Assembly (NCBI RefSeq): GCF_000740895.1
Contig: NC_025260.1
Span: 744,001 to 808,000, forward strand
DNA length: 64,000 nucleotides
Origin: Theileria orientalis strain Shintoku
Lineage: Eukaryota > Apicomplexa > Aconoidasida > Piroplasmida > Theileriidae
Direction of reading: 5' to 3'
The number at the start of each line of letters is the position of its first letter. The first letter of the stretch is position 1. The notes beneath the pieces are model-generated. The model was not told the DNA's origin. It ran no database searches and worked only from the letters and a program-made list of their open reading frames with translations. Shown here piece after piece: positions 36,805-48,382 of this stretch. A program made the position numbers and the translations under genes.

Positions 36805-39800
36805 TTACAAATCGATTACGTCGTGATTTTCGTTACCTTTTGGCGTTTCTTCTGCTTGCTTCCCAGACTCTGAGAAGATCGCGTTCTTGTAGTTTGAGTA
36901 TTGAGATGCTTCCGGGAACCCGTTGCGCTCCTGTGTTTCTGGAGTCTCCGTGTTATCGAACAGCGGTTCCATCAACTTTACATTCTGAAATAGCATTAGT
37001 TTCAATCCTTGTATAAACACACGTACACTTAAGTGCCTACACGCATACTTACTTTGTTTTTTAAATTCTCGTTCCACTTGTTGAATGAGCTTTTGAGCAT
37101 TTGAGGTTTATACGTTCTTGCCATGAAGGTTGCTTCTGCGTGCTTATTCACCGAGTGCAGTATCTACAATGTTGTTGTCAATGTCGCAATGTTGTTATTA
37201 ATAATTTTGGTGTTACCATATGTATTTAAAGTGTTGTAAGTAGTTTGCTGTGTTATCATAAAAGTTAACAGTGATTTACCATATACACTAGCTGTCATAT
37301 CATAATTACCTGTATGCACTTGTCCACTTGGTTGAGCATATAGTACGATGTGAATGCCACATTGTGTAATCTTGACGCCAGCGCTGTTTCTGCCACGTAC
37401 CTAACTCCTTCAACGTCCCCTATAATATTAGCGTGTATATTTATGATTCCATCTTTCTTACTATCAATAACTAGCAGCGATTGTCAACAATTATCGCAAC
37501 TAACAGTAACCAATCATAACAATGTTTGCACTAACTGCAACTAATAATAACAACTAACTGTAACATCTAACTACAGTAGTGCCAGTTACCTGTCAGTGAG
37601 TTGAGCACCAGTAGTGCTTGCAGGTCATTAGAGTACTTGTACGCCAACTTCGCCAACTTAACCTCCGAGGCCTTCAGGCAGTAGTCTCCTAGCCTTTTCC
37701 ACTTTTTTTTTAGGGCGTCGTCCAGGCTTATCACCACATTCACGTCCACCTTTTCCTTCAGCATTTTGTCCAAACTCAGCTTATAGTCACCGGACAACGA
37801 TCCGTTGACGCCGCCCACTTCCCCTGCTCTAGTCTCACTCAGCAGCAGCTTCAGGCACTCGTTGACGTTGCCCAGCTTCAGGTGGAACTCGAACTTCAGG
37901 TCTGCGTTGCTCGTGCAGAAGAGCCCCAATTCGTACATTTCAAACATCTGCAGCAGCTTGCTTGCTCTGTCCCTCATCTTCTGGTCCAGGTTCGACAGCG
38001 TGCTCTTCACTTCCTCCTTTGCTCCCGAGACCTCACTCTCCCCCTCGTCCATCGTCTCAAACTCACTCTCAGGCCTCCTCTTCCTCTTCTCCTTCAGTTC
38101 CAGCGTGTAGTAGCTGTACAGCTTCGAGTGGAACTCCAGGTATTTGTGCGGGAGCCTGTACGCGTAGACTCCGTCGTCGAACAGGTACACCAGCTCCGTC
38201 TCCTCCAGGTACCCTAGCAGGTGCAGCGGCTTTTCCAGGTACACCAGCGTCTCCACGTGCGGATACACGTACATGTTCAGGTGCGACCCCGAGGTCACGT
38301 ACAGGAACGTGTCCTTCACCCACACTGCGCTCGTCACTCTGTCCACCAGCTCGTACTCCAGTCTGAAGAGGTCGTCTTCCTGCTGATAGTCCTGCAGTTC
38401 CTTGTTATTCTTGTACCTTGCGCATGACCTTGCGCTGTTCAATCCATCCAGGTTGTGCGCGAATATAAACGTCGCTATGTGTGACGTCAGTGCCACTGTG
38501 CAGTCTGACGGGTGCCAGTACACTTCATCTACTGCTACGCTGAACTGCTTCACAAGCTCGCATGGCGACCATGTGTAGAAGGATATGTCCGTTTCCGTCG
38601 ATATTCCCAGCAGCCTTCCTCCGTGTATCTTCTTCACGTTAACTCCCTCCAGCTTTTCTCTCAGTGTGAACTCTGAGTACACGCTCACTTCAAACCCGTC
38701 ATATGTTGCGTAGTCTCCTTCAAATGACCATACAAACTGCGATGCTCTCCCAAATGTTTTCGATTTCATTCCCTAAATTAAATTATTATTTACATTTTTT
38801 CCACTAATTGATTTATATATTCATCTGTACTAATGCACTTATATATTCATCTATGGTTATTTACATATATACATATATATATATATAGTCGATGTAGTGT
38901 GTAATTGTCGTTACCTGCGACGTGTAGATTATGTACTCTGAATCTCCGCACAGGCATATAAAACGTCCGTTCGGGTGATATGATACGTCTTGTGGAAAGA
39001 ACTCTATAAATCTGCTGTTAATATCTCATTTTCAAATACGATTTCCATTTATTAACTCTAAACTGTTTCCAGCTTCTTACCTGATGAGCCGATACTCCTC
39101 AGCGATAGGTTCAGGGGCTGCGAGGTGTCCAGGTTCGACGTGTCCGTCAGAGTCGTCAGGTTACACGTCAGTATGTCCGAGGACTTGACCATCAGCAGCT
39201 TGTTCGAGTGCATTGATGCAAGCGGCTTCCCTCCCGCCAACTCCAGCACGTATGTTCCCGAGTCGCTCGCCAGTGCTGTGTCTGAGTTGTTCGTTGCTAC
39301 GTGCCACAGCTGCCCGCTTCCGTAGTTAACTGACCTTTTAATTTTATACAGGTTTGCGTGCCACACGTTAAAGTCTCCGTCCTCTCCCGTCGACAGTATC
39401 AGCGGCAGCCTCGGGTGAAAGAGCACGCAGGACACTGGCTTAAAGTGCTTCTTCAGAACTTGCAGACACAGCTTCGTCTGGTAGTCCCACACTCTTATTG
39501 TGAAGTCGTCCGACCCTGATATTATGTACGGGCACGACGAGTTTGAGGAGAAATCTATGCAGTTTACCCCCTTTTCGTGCCCCGTCAGTGTGAAGTACGG
39601 CTTATTTGAGCTTTGTGATTTTTCTGATTCCATCGACACTCTCCAAAACGATATTGTTTTATCCAGCGAGCAGGCTGCGAATATATTCGGGTCTTTCGGG
39701 TTCCATTTTGCCATCATCACGTAGTGCGAGTGTCCTTCAAATGTTGCCACCTTCTCCCAGTTCCTGTCTATATCCCAAATGACCACCGTCATGTCGTCTG

Positions 39801-40152
39801 AACAGCTCAACACATACGGCATTGACTGGTGTAGGTCCAAATATCTTACATAATCTTTGTGCGCCTCCACTACGATAACCTTTTCCAGTGAGTTATAGTT
39901 ATACACTGATATACAATTCTTATCACCTCCTGTTACTATCCAGTGTTTTCGCGGAACAAATTTACATGTTCTCAGCGGAGCATCCGACACATCTATCTTT
40001 TTAACTAGTGATTGCGTATTATAGTTATATATTGTTAGCGTTCCGTTGTACATGGCGGAAGCTACCCATGGCTCCGACGGATGCATATCAACCGCTTTAA
40101 CCTTCTCCGTATGGAGCTCAAGTTTTTTCGTAAATCCCATCTGAAGAGACAT
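36805..40152 (-). CDS. COPB2: Coatomer subunit beta' (COPB2/Sec27)
   Basis: Subunit of the COPI coat that recycles cargo from Golgi to ER and binds dilysine signals through its WD propeller. Exons 39081-40152, 38915-39003, 37590-38772, 37310-37419, 37053-37163 and 36805-36984 sum to 2,745 nt, giving 914 residues, about the family length. The N-terminal WD40 repeats are clear (HTEKVKAVDMHPSEPWV, VEAHKDYVRYLDLHQSMPYV, FEGHSHYVMMAKWNPKDPNI, TGHEKGVNCIDF). Next come FFPQDVSYHPNGRFICVCGD and SKTFGRASQFVWSF, typical of the second propeller, and a helical solenoid (LGDYCLKASEVKLAKLAYKY). The C-terminal tail is acidic. Identity is secure; the small 3' exons were placed by phase. Confidence 0.93.
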
Positions 40153-40400
40153 TTTTATATTTTATAAGTTGATGGGATTTAAAATATATATTTAAACTGA
40201 AATAATCAAATTCCACTTTCAAATGTGTTACCACCTCACAATATATATTGTTGGTTATTAATTATTCAATACTGCAAATTATGAATAATGTTTAATTTTT
40301 TATAAATCATAATGTATAATTGTTTGACATATATGAAGAACCAAGAGAATGTGTTGAATACAACGACATTAATTCATTGTGTTGAATTTTCAAAAGAATT

Positions 40401-41243
40401 TTAAGATAAATTTGCTTCTTTATTATTCTCGCAGGATGTATTATTATTTGACGCTGGTGTTTTGAGAACATCGGTTGCATCAAGAGCGTATTCATCTGCT
40501 ACTTTGGATATCAGAATATCAACATCACGAGCAGGGGCATTATATAATAAATCACTCGATATCATCTTGTTTATGTGAGAATCTCTCTTTCCCTAAACAG
40601 AAATAGGTTTTTTTAATTGTGGATTCCAATTTTCGATTTGTGAATATTAACACATTAAGCAACTTACCATATTTTCAAATATTTTTTGGAAGTCATTTAT
40701 AACTTCAATCGAATCCAGTTTTTTGTATTTTAAAAGGTCATTTAATTGAGGAAGAGCCTTTTTAAGTTCGTCAGTTACCTATGTTATCATTATTCAACAT
40801 TGACGATATTGAATCAACACACTTTATATCATTATGAAAAAACAACAAAACATTAATTAAAACACATAGCCAGATCGTTGATAATAAATGTTATGACTGA
40901 TACTCACCTTTTGAGTCCTCATTGCAGATTCCAATTGCGCCGATATAATATCTAACCTAGACTTGAATTCTAAATACCGTATTGCCTCATCTCTCTTGCG
41001 AATTGAATTTGAAGCGTGTAATCTGGCAGCTTCTGAGTTGTTGGACTCTATGGCAACTTTGATTTTCTGTCGTTCCTCCTCTTCTTCACGAAGGCATTTG
41101 TAATGCATTTTATACTACACACATAGGTGTTTTAAGGTGATTGTATGCTTATAAATAATATATAGACTTATATAACTCACAGCTTCCTTCGATTGAAGCA
41201 TAATGTTGAGCTTGGTATCCATGAGTGATTGTTTGCCACCCAT
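40401..41243 (-). CDS. CHMP1: ESCRT-III protein, CHMP1/Did2-like
   Basis: Four or so exons on the minus strand start at ATG 41243 (GGKQSLMDTKLNIMLQSKEA) and end with TAA at 40401. The middle exon has the charged helical hairpin typical of Snf7-family proteins: YKCLREEEEERQKIKVAIES followed by NNSEAARLHASNSIRKRDEA and IRYLEFKSRLDIISAQLESA. The C-terminal exon has VDILISKVADEYALD, the segment that leads to a MIM1-type helix in CHMP1. The family assembles on membranes in vesicle budding and cytokinesis with Vps4. The tail ends in polar residues (NNTSCENNKEANLS) and the usual C-terminal MIM1 leucine pattern is not obvious. The spacer to the divergent RNB nuclease start is only about 110 bp. Confidence 0.75.
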
Positions 41244-41354
41244 ATTTACAATGATTTACATAATTTAATATTTAATTAATCTATATTTGTTCTATTTGTA
41301 TTTAACAGAAATGTTATATACACGATGAGGATTGAGTATACATAAAATCAAGTT

Positions 41355-44300
41355 ATGGGCTCAATAAACCCGTTGAGAAACAAACGCAATTGTTTGTACG
41401 GAATAGCGACTAAACATTCAATATTCGATCGCATTCCACATTTTTTCAGAAAATATGAAAAAACTATAACATGTTCACCTTGCACTTCAATTTATAAAAG
41501 AATATATAATGTACAATACACGTATTACGCAACACACACCCACAGTGTTTTTGACTCTAAATCTCTAGTACATAGAATAAGCGATCGCATTCTGTTTTGT
41601 AATAAATTAGGATGTCAGTATTATTCCTCTCTTTCTGAACTAGCAAATTCTGAACCGGGTGCATCGTCTTCGGATTCCATCGACAACTCTTCAAATAAAA
41701 GCTTAGAATCCTCTAAAATCGCTATCCCGTTATGTTACGAAGACTACTGGTCTGAAAAACAGATACGAGAACTTGAAAGTAGCAGGCCAGACCTTCTGGT
41801 GAGGGGTACAGTGTTCGTTCCAGCGTTTAACACCTCTGAATCGAGGCTCATTCCCGCCGATTCAGAGCACTCGTGTTTAATCGCTGGTAAAACAGACCCT
41901 GAAGATGGTGTGAAGAGGAGGGAATCTAATGAACTTAAGATATATGGCTTTATTTCAAGGAACAGGGCGTTTCACGGGGACAAAGTTGTTTGTATAAAGT
42001 CGAGACGGCAGAAGGGGAAGGCGCCCCAAGACAACTTGAAGGAGACCCCGGGCGAGTGCAGAGTCATAAGCATAATAAATCGCAACCCTAAACTTTACAG
42101 CTTCGTGGCGACGTTTAATTTGTCGGACTTTTACGACGATTCGATGCTGCACATTAGATGCCAGCCCAGGGACACCAGGTGGCCGGCGTTCAAGGTGGAC
42201 AAGTCAAGCTTGAAGAGTCATATATCTGAAAGCCTGAGCTCGATGAAGCCGGATCAGAAGACGCTGTGTATGTGTAGGTTCCTGCACTGGCATGAGCACC
42301 AGCTGGAGCCGACAGGAGCGATCACGAGTTTGCTGGGCGACGTTGGAGAGACGAACTCGCAGATGGAGGCGACCATGCGGTTCCACAGCCTGGACGCGTC
42401 AGATTTCTCGGAAAGTGTTTTGGAGGACCTAGGTGAGTTGATCAAAAGGGGCAACGAAACAAGGGACCTGAACAGGGTGGATATGAACCACCTCTTTGTC
42501 CTGAGCATTGACCCGCAGGACGCCAAGGACCTGGATGACGCGCTGTCGGTGGAGAAGCTGCTCGACGACAAGGGAAACGTCTACTACAGAATAGGCATAC
42601 ACATAGCAGACGTGAGCCACTACGTGAAGGAGGACTCTCTGGTGGACCTGGACGCGAGGAGCAGGGCGACATCGGTGTACCTGGAGCACAAGGTGTACCC
42701 GATGCTGCCGCGGCAGCTGAGCGAAGACCTTTGCTCACTTCTGCCGAACAGGGAGAGGCTATGCTTCTCAGTGTTTGTGGAGGTAGTTGAGTGCGGAGAC
42801 GGGGAGAAGATCGGGAACGACCTCTACATCAAGGACGTCAAGTTCAAGCTGACTAAAATAACAAGCAAAAACAGACTCGGGTACGACAACGCCAAGACGA
42901 TGCTGTCCAGCTGCCTGAAGATGAAGAAGGCTGATTCGAACTTGACGGGGTACACCTTTGAGAGCATTGAGAGCCTGATATCACAACTGGACCTGCAGGA
43001 TGAGACTAAGGTGGCACTAGTGAGGCTCTACTACCTATCGCAGAAACTTCGGTTCTACAGGCTGAAGCAGCTAGGAGCAGTGCACGTCGATATCGACGGA
43101 AGCATCAAGTGCCACATTCCGAAGATAGAAATGGAACTGCCAAAAATGAGAAAACTCGCCAATAATAAAGCAGGAGATCCCAAAAGGCACGGCTCTGTTG
43201 ACGACGATGCAGCAGGTGAGGTTGCCAAAAGACCAAGAGAGGAACCGGATCAACAAAGTGACCAGGACCCGGTGTATGAAATGTACTTGAACAAGAAGAG
43301 GAGGCTGGATAAAAACTTCCTGCTGAGGATAGAGAAAATACCCAAGGAGAGCCACGAACTGATAGAGGAAATGATGCTCCTGGCCAACACGCAGGTGGCC
43401 AAGTTCCTCTCCGAGAAGATAGACCTGTACCTACTGAGGGTGCACGAGGACACGAGCAAGGATGTGAGGTCGTTCATAGAAGAGGTGCTCCCGTCGAACC
43501 TGAAGAACCTAATCAACTCGAGCTCCCTCAACGTCACGCAGGTGCTGAGTAAGTGCGAAGAGTACATGGACCCAGCAGCGTTCCAGTCACTCAGTTTTTC
43601 AGTGCTGCAGAAGTTCAAGGAAGCCTTTTACTCGCCAATAAACAAGAACAACTCGTCACCGAAGGATGGCAGCAGCGCCAATGGCAACCGTAAAATTAAT
43701 AACAACGTGACAGGAACTTTCGCCAATGGTGTTGACGGTGTTTCAAAACAGGGCAGTGGCACTAATCACGTTGACGGACATGCTCCAGATTCAGTAAAAG
43801 GCGTCTATGAGAAAGGCTTCGGCCACCAGTTAAGGCGTGGTGACGACGCCAATGATGATGGCCGTGACGTGGACTATTCGCAAGATGACGCATCCAATAG
43901 CCTGTATCAAAATGAGCACATTGACGACTACGTCGAAAACCTTAAAAAGGAGTACAGCTCCGATCAGTATAAAGGTCACTGGGGGCTGGCGTTGCCAGTC
44001 TACTTGCACTTTACGTCGCCGATAAGGAGGTACCCGGACCTGTACACGCACAGGATGCTGAAGAATATTCTCCACAAGGAGGGAAAGACGACGTCGGTCG
44101 AGCTCCTGTCGAAGATTTGCGAACGGTGCAACGTTCAGAAGAGAAGGGCGTTCGACGCGCAAAAGGAGTACAAGAACTTCGCGTTCAACCGGTACTTGCA
44201 GTTCATATCGTTCATTGCCACGAAGATTGATCCGACGTACCTGAAAACAGTTTCTATCGCAAGGGCATATCCCAGTAACGGCGGTGGCATTAGCAGCAAT

Positions 44301-44813
44301 GCTGTTAGTGACTCAGTTGTCGCCAGTGATCTCGGCGACAGGAGGGAGGTTTGGGGGTACCTTTACGGTGATGCGTGCATCTCCAGCATAGTTTCGACGC
44401 CAGTGGCCACCGTGAACTCGAATATGGGAGACGGGGAGGCCCCAAATATCGAAAACGGCCAGGCTATCGGAAAAACCTGCCTGGTGTTCTACATACCACT
44501 CCTCAACGAGCAGAAGAGCATCAGCTGTGAGTCTCTGGGCCTGGTTCCTATCAACATCCACTTCCAAAAAACGAAGAGGCAGAAGCAGAGGGTGAAGAAC
44601 TCGATGCTCGACTCGTACTACAAGAGCAAGCACGGGGGCCTGTCGTACTCGAAGGACATGGAGAGGGCCAGGGACGACCAGGAGGGGAAGATACAGGGCC
44701 TGAGCGCCATGATGAAGGACAAGAGGATGGAGTTCTACATTTACCAGAAGGTCCGCGTACTGCTGGTGCCGGGCCTTAAGATGTGGACGGTGCGGTTCCC
44801 GGAAATCACCTAA
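41355..44813 (+). CDS. RNB-domain 3'-5' exoribonuclease (RNase II/Dis3-like)
   Basis: Single exon, 1,152 residues, unlike most neighbours, which are spliced. The RNB catalytic loop is SIDPQDAKDLDDALSV, with the metal-binding aspartates at about residues 386, 392, 394 and 395. Other RNB marks are IHIADVSHYVKEDS, YPMLPRQLSEDLCSLLPN and HFTSPIRRYPDLYTHRML. An N-terminal cold-shock-like part precedes it (RVISIINRNPK, RFLHWHEHQLEPTGAI). No PIN domain is present, so it is closer to Dis3L2 or organelle RNase II than to the exosome Dis3. The first 120 residues are AT-rich and basic, possibly a targeting leader. Low-complexity inserts lie at about 43160-43260 and 43640-43930, the second just before the SPIRRY motif. 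Confidence 0.85.
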   Translation: MGSINPLRNKRNCLYGIATKHSIFDRIPHFFRKYEKTITCSPCTSIYKRIYNVQYTYYATHTHSVFDSKSLVHRISDRILFCNKLGCQYYSSLSELANSEPGASSSDSIDNSSNKSLESSKIAIPLCYEDYWSEKQIRELESSRPDLLVRGTVFVPAFNTSESRLIPADSEHSCLIAGKTDPEDGVKRRESNELKIYGFISRNRAFHGDKVVCIKSRRQKGKAPQDNLKETPGECRVISIINRNPKLYSFVATFNLSDFYDDSMLHIRCQPRDTRWPAFKVDKSSLKSHISESLSSMKPDQKTLCMCRFLHWHEHQLEPTGAITSLLGDVGETNSQMEATMRFHSLDASDFSESVLEDLGELIKRGNETRDLNRVDMNHLFVLSIDPQDAKDLDDALSVEKLLDDKGNVYYRIGIHIADVSHYVKEDSLVDLDARSRATSVYLEHKVYPMLPRQLSEDLCSLLPNRERLCFSVFVEVVECGDGEKIGNDLYIKDVKFKLTKITSKNRLGYDNAKTMLSSCLKMKKADSNLTGYTFESIESLISQLDLQDETKVALVRLYYLSQKLRFYRLKQLGAVHVDIDGSIKCHIPKIEMELPKMRKLANNKAGDPKRHGSVDDDAAGEVAKRPREEPDQQSDQDPVYEMYLNKKRRLDKNFLLRIEKIPKESHELIEEMMLLANTQVAKFLSEKIDLYLLRVHEDTSKDVRSFIEEVLPSNLKNLINSSSLNVTQVLSKCEEYMDPAAFQSLSFSVLQKFKEAFYSPINKNNSSPKDGSSANGNRKINNNVTGTFANGVDGVSKQGSGTNHVDGHAPDSVKGVYEKGFGHQLRRGDDANDDGRDVDYSQDDASNSLYQNEHIDDYVENLKKEYSSDQYKGHWGLALPVYLHFTSPIRRYPDLYTHRMLKNILHKEGKTTSVELLSKICERCNVQKRRAFDAQKEYKNFAFNRYLQFISFIATKIDPTYLKTVSIARAYPSNGGGISSNAVSDSVVASDLGDRREVWGYLYGDACISSIVSTPVATVNSNMGDGEAPNIENGQAIGKTCLVFYIPLLNEQKSISCESLGLVPINIHFQKTKRQKQRVKNSMLDSYYKSKHGGLSYSKDMERARDDQEGKIQGLSAMMKDKRMEFYIYQKVRVLLVPGLKMWTVRFPEIT

Positions 44814-45069
44814 ATTAATGTCCATGAATGTGCGTGTATGTGTTTACTCTCAGCGCTGTACAAAGAATAAGCAAATGGTTGATTGTTCGTAGCTGGTGCA
44901 GAAGACACAAATGTGTACAAGGAATCCAGCACTTCGAAGGGTAATGAGTGTGAATGGGTGTAGTCAGCATCGAGAATTGGCGAACAACGTATCTTAAATA
45001 CACATCTCCCCATACATACACAAGTCTCCAATTGTAGAAAAATTTATCCAAATTCTTCATGGTAATGTT
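44814..45069. other. Intergenic spacer, about 255 bp
   Basis: Spacer between two genes in the same direction, of lower AT content than most spacers here. It should carry the promoter of the aminopeptidase gene. No signal was recognised. Confidence 0.4.
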
Positions 45070-48000
45070 ATGCATTTAGGATTTGGAACAATACTGTTGT
45101 TACTGACACTAATAACATATTATTTTAGCCTTGTGAGGATCTCATCAGTTAAAGTTATCTATAGAGGATATCATTCAGATTCTATTGAATCGGAAGAGGA
45201 AAACCATATGCTTAATCGTAACACAATAGCGATAAGAAGGTTATCTGCTATTTTGAGAAGCAAAAATTTAAATACGTATATATTATCTCCGGAATCTGGA
45301 CTTAAATTATACAAAAGCAACTACAGCTCCGATTCTAGATCTCTTTACCCAGTAAAAAATTTGGAAAACACCAAATTTGACTATATATCTCCATTTATCT
45401 TGAACAGCAGTCTTAAACCAGCATATTCGACGATGAGCAGCTCTTCCACAGTTACGTCGACGCAGGCGGATACGACGAGTGTAACGCTGAAGCCGGTGAA
45501 AAAGTACGTCGAAATTTTCAGGAAGGACTATAAGCCGCCCGAGTTCGACGTGCTTAACGTGTACCTGGAGTTCGAGCTGGACGACACGAACACGAAGGTG
45601 AAGTCGAAGCTCGTGATGCGCCGAAGGCCGAACACGCAGCCCGGCAACCTGGTCCTCAACGGGGACGAGCTCACCTGCAACTACGTGGCAGTCGACGGCC
45701 TGGAGCTGAAGAACGTGACGGTCTCAGGGTACACGCTCGACGTGGACGGGAACATGACGGTGCCGAGCACGTTCCTGCCGCCGGACGACTCGAGGACGTT
45801 CACAGTGGAGACGCACGTGACGGTGGACCCGAAGCACAACACGAAGCTGCTGGGACTCTACAAGAGCAGCGCCTCATTCTGCACGCAGTGCGAGCCGCAC
45901 GGGTTCAGAAGGATCACGTACTACCTGGACAGGCCGGACGTGCTGAGCACGTTCAAGGTGAAGGTGGTGGCGGACAAGAAGCAGTACCCAGTGCTGCTGA
46001 GCAACGGGAACAAGGTGGCAGCAGGACAGCTGGGGTCGATGCACTTCGCAGAGTTCGAGGACCCGTTCCCGAAGCCGTGCTACCTGTTCGCACTGGTGGC
46101 AGGAAACCTGGCCTCGATCTCGACGACATTCACGACGATGAGCGGGAGGAACATCCTGGTGGAGCTCTCGTCGGAGCCGGAGGACGTGGGAAAGCTGAAG
46201 TGGGCGCTGCACAGCGTGGTGAAGGCGATGAAGTGGGACGAGGAAAAGTACGCGCGCGAGTACGACCTGGACGAGTTCCACGTATTCGCAGTGCGCGACT
46301 TCAACTTCGGAGCCATGGAAAACAAAGGCCTCAACATATTTAACACGGCGCTGCTGCTGGCGGACGTTAACACGACGACGGACAGCGAGTTCGTGAGAAT
46401 CATGAGCGTGGTGGGCCACGAGTACTTCCACAACTGGACGGGAAACAGAGTGACCTGCAGAGACTGGTTCCAGCTGACGCTGAAGGAGGGCCTGACGGTC
46501 TACAGAGAAAACCAGTTCTGCGGAGACATGTCGAGTAAGCTGAGCAACAGAATTAAGGACGTCCAGTACCTGATGTCAGTGCAGTTCGCAGAAGACGCAG
46601 GACCAATGTCGCACCCAATCAGGCCTGAAAGCTACATATCGATGGACAACTTCTACACGGCTACGGTCTACGACAAGGGCTCATTCGTAATAGGAATGTA
46701 CGAGTCGCTGCTGGGAGAAGAGGGATTCAGAAAGGGGATGGACCTGTACTTTAAGAGGCATGACCTGAGCGCAGTGACGTGCGACGACTTCAGAGCGGCG
46801 ATGGCGGACGCGAATAAAAAGGACCTCACGCAGTTTGAGCGCTGGTACCTGCAGAGCGGGACGCCAGTGGTGGAGGTGGTGAAGGCGGAGAGACAGGGAG
46901 ATAAGTACCACCTGGTGCTGAGACAGAGCACGCCGCCGACGCCGAAGCAGCCAGTGAAGCTGCCATTCCACATTCCGCTGAGACTGGGCCTCGTCGGAAG
47001 GAAGTCGGGCAAGGACCTGCTGGGAAACCTGCTGGTGGAGCTGACGGAGGAGGAGCAGGAGTTCCAGCTGGGCCCAGTGAGCGAGGACTGCGTGCTCTCG
47101 CTGAACAGAGGATTCTCGGCGCCAGTCAAGGTGAAGTTCGAGCAGCCGGACGAAGACCTGCTCTTCCTGATGCTCTACGACACGGACGGGCTCAACAGGT
47201 GGAACGCCTCGCAGTCGCTGGCGACGAAGGTGGTGCTCGACTTCACGAAGAAGCTGGAGGCGCTGGTGAAGGAGACTAATAAGCCGGTGAAGGAGGCAGC
47301 GGCGATGCTGAAGACGCCGGAGGAGTACCTCAAGGCCTTCGAGAAGCTGATGGAGACGGACCTGGAGTACAACGAGAAGGCGCTGTGCATGAGTCTGCCG
47401 GACGTGGACATTCTGGCCTCGAAGATGAAGCCGTACGACCCGGGGCTGCTCTACGCGAGTCTGGGCGCGCTCAAGAAGGAGCTGGGCAGAGTCTACCGCC
47501 ACAACTTCATGGAGCTCTACAGCCTGCTGACGCTGAAGCCGGGCGCCACGGACGAGCTGACCAAGGAGGACATGGCGCGGCGCTTCCTGAGGAACACAGT
47601 CTTCAGCTACCTCGTGAGCTCGCGCGACATGGACGCGGTCGACCTGGCGCTCAGGCACTACCGCAGCGCCGCGACCATGAACGACAAGTACGTCGCCTTC
47701 GTGAACCTGATGCACATGGACTTCCAGGACAGGAAGGCAATCGTCGACGACTTCTACGCCTACGCGCGCGGCGACGCGGCGGTCGTGGACAAGTGGTTCA
47801 AGGCGCAGGCGGTCTCGGAGCTCGACTCGTGCGTGGACCGCGTGCGCGAGCTCATGGGCCACGAGGACTTCATCATGAGGAACCCGAACCGCTTCAACTC
47901 GCTGGTGACGGTGTTCGCGCACGGCGAGAACTTCCACCGCGAGGACGGCGAGGGCTACCGCCTGCTCACCGACGCGGTGCTCGCAGTCGACGAGCTGAAC

Positions 48001-48162
48001 CCGCACGTCTCCGCGCGCTGCTGCACGAAGCTCATCAAGTACGCGATGCTGGAGCCGCGGCGGTCCGCGCTGATGAAGGCGCAGCTCGAGCGCGTCTTCA
48101 GGACGCCGAACATTTCCCCCGACCTCTACGAGATTGCGAAGAAGGGGCTCGAGTTCGCGTAG
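45070..48162 (+). CDS. M1-family aminopeptidase N, zinc metallopeptidase
   Basis: Single exon, 1,030 residues. The enzyme removes N-terminal residues from peptides; in malaria parasites the counterpart helps in peptide turnover. The substrate motif GAMEN lies at residues 414-418 and the zinc site is HEYFH at 450-454 with the third ligand glutamate at 473 in LTLKEGLTV. The C-terminal part is the PepN type (DUF3458-like Ig domain and helical domain). The N-terminus has a hydrophobic stretch (FGTILLLLTLITYYFSLV) that could be a signal or anchor, followed by about 90 polar residues before the conserved core at YVEIFRKDYKPPEFDV. The leader codons are AT-rich; from about 45430 the gene is GC-rich with mostly G- or C-ending codons. 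Confidence 0.95.
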   Translation: MHLGFGTILLLLTLITYYFSLVRISSVKVIYRGYHSDSIESEEENHMLNRNTIAIRRLSAILRSKNLNTYILSPESGLKLYKSNYSSDSRSLYPVKNLENTKFDYISPFILNSSLKPAYSTMSSSSTVTSTQADTTSVTLKPVKKYVEIFRKDYKPPEFDVLNVYLEFELDDTNTKVKSKLVMRRRPNTQPGNLVLNGDELTCNYVAVDGLELKNVTVSGYTLDVDGNMTVPSTFLPPDDSRTFTVETHVTVDPKHNTKLLGLYKSSASFCTQCEPHGFRRITYYLDRPDVLSTFKVKVVADKKQYPVLLSNGNKVAAGQLGSMHFAEFEDPFPKPCYLFALVAGNLASISTTFTTMSGRNILVELSSEPEDVGKLKWALHSVVKAMKWDEEKYAREYDLDEFHVFAVRDFNFGAMENKGLNIFNTALLLADVNTTTDSEFVRIMSVVGHEYFHNWTGNRVTCRDWFQLTLKEGLTVYRENQFCGDMSSKLSNRIKDVQYLMSVQFAEDAGPMSHPIRPESYISMDNFYTATVYDKGSFVIGMYESLLGEEGFRKGMDLYFKRHDLSAVTCDDFRAAMADANKKDLTQFERWYLQSGTPVVEVVKAERQGDKYHLVLRQSTPPTPKQPVKLPFHIPLRLGLVGRKSGKDLLGNLLVELTEEEQEFQLGPVSEDCVLSLNRGFSAPVKVKFEQPDEDLLFLMLYDTDGLNRWNASQSLATKVVLDFTKKLEALVKETNKPVKEAAAMLKTPEEYLKAFEKLMETDLEYNEKALCMSLPDVDILASKMKPYDPGLLYASLGALKKELGRVYRHNFMELYSLLTLKPGATDELTKEDMARRFLRNTVFSYLVSSRDMDAVDLALRHYRSAATMNDKYVAFVNLMHMDFQDRKAIVDDFYAYARGDAAVVDKWFKAQAVSELDSCVDRVRELMGHEDFIMRNPNRFNSLVTVFAHGENFHREDGEGYRLLTDAVLAVDELNPHVSARCCTKLIKYAMLEPRRSALMKAQLERVFRTPNISPDLYEIAKKGLEFA

Positions 48163-48382
48163 ATCCAACCACAGCGGTGCGCCTGAGTGGACATTTCAAG
48201 GCTCTTGTCACTCGGTCGGTGACGAGTACCTACGATGTATGCATAGACCACTACATTAAGTGCTGCTAGTGAGTTTACAGAGTCATTTACTGGCGAATGA
48301 CGACTTTAATGGTTTTAATGTGCTACTGCGATAACACCAGATTTATATGAGTCGACTGTCTCTACAAGTTGCGGCTGTCAGA

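Noticed and set aside
46681..48168. 495-codon minus-strand ORF opposite the M1 aminopeptidase
   Set aside because: Its product is a repetitive R/L/V/H/Q-rich chain caused by GC-biased codons of the sense strand; the plus strand has a full peptidase with catalytic motifs.
47385..48269. 294-codon plus-strand ORF overlapping the 3' half of the aminopeptidase in another frame
   Set aside because: Arginine/alanine/glycine-rich shadow frame with no domain; overlaps conserved coding sequence.
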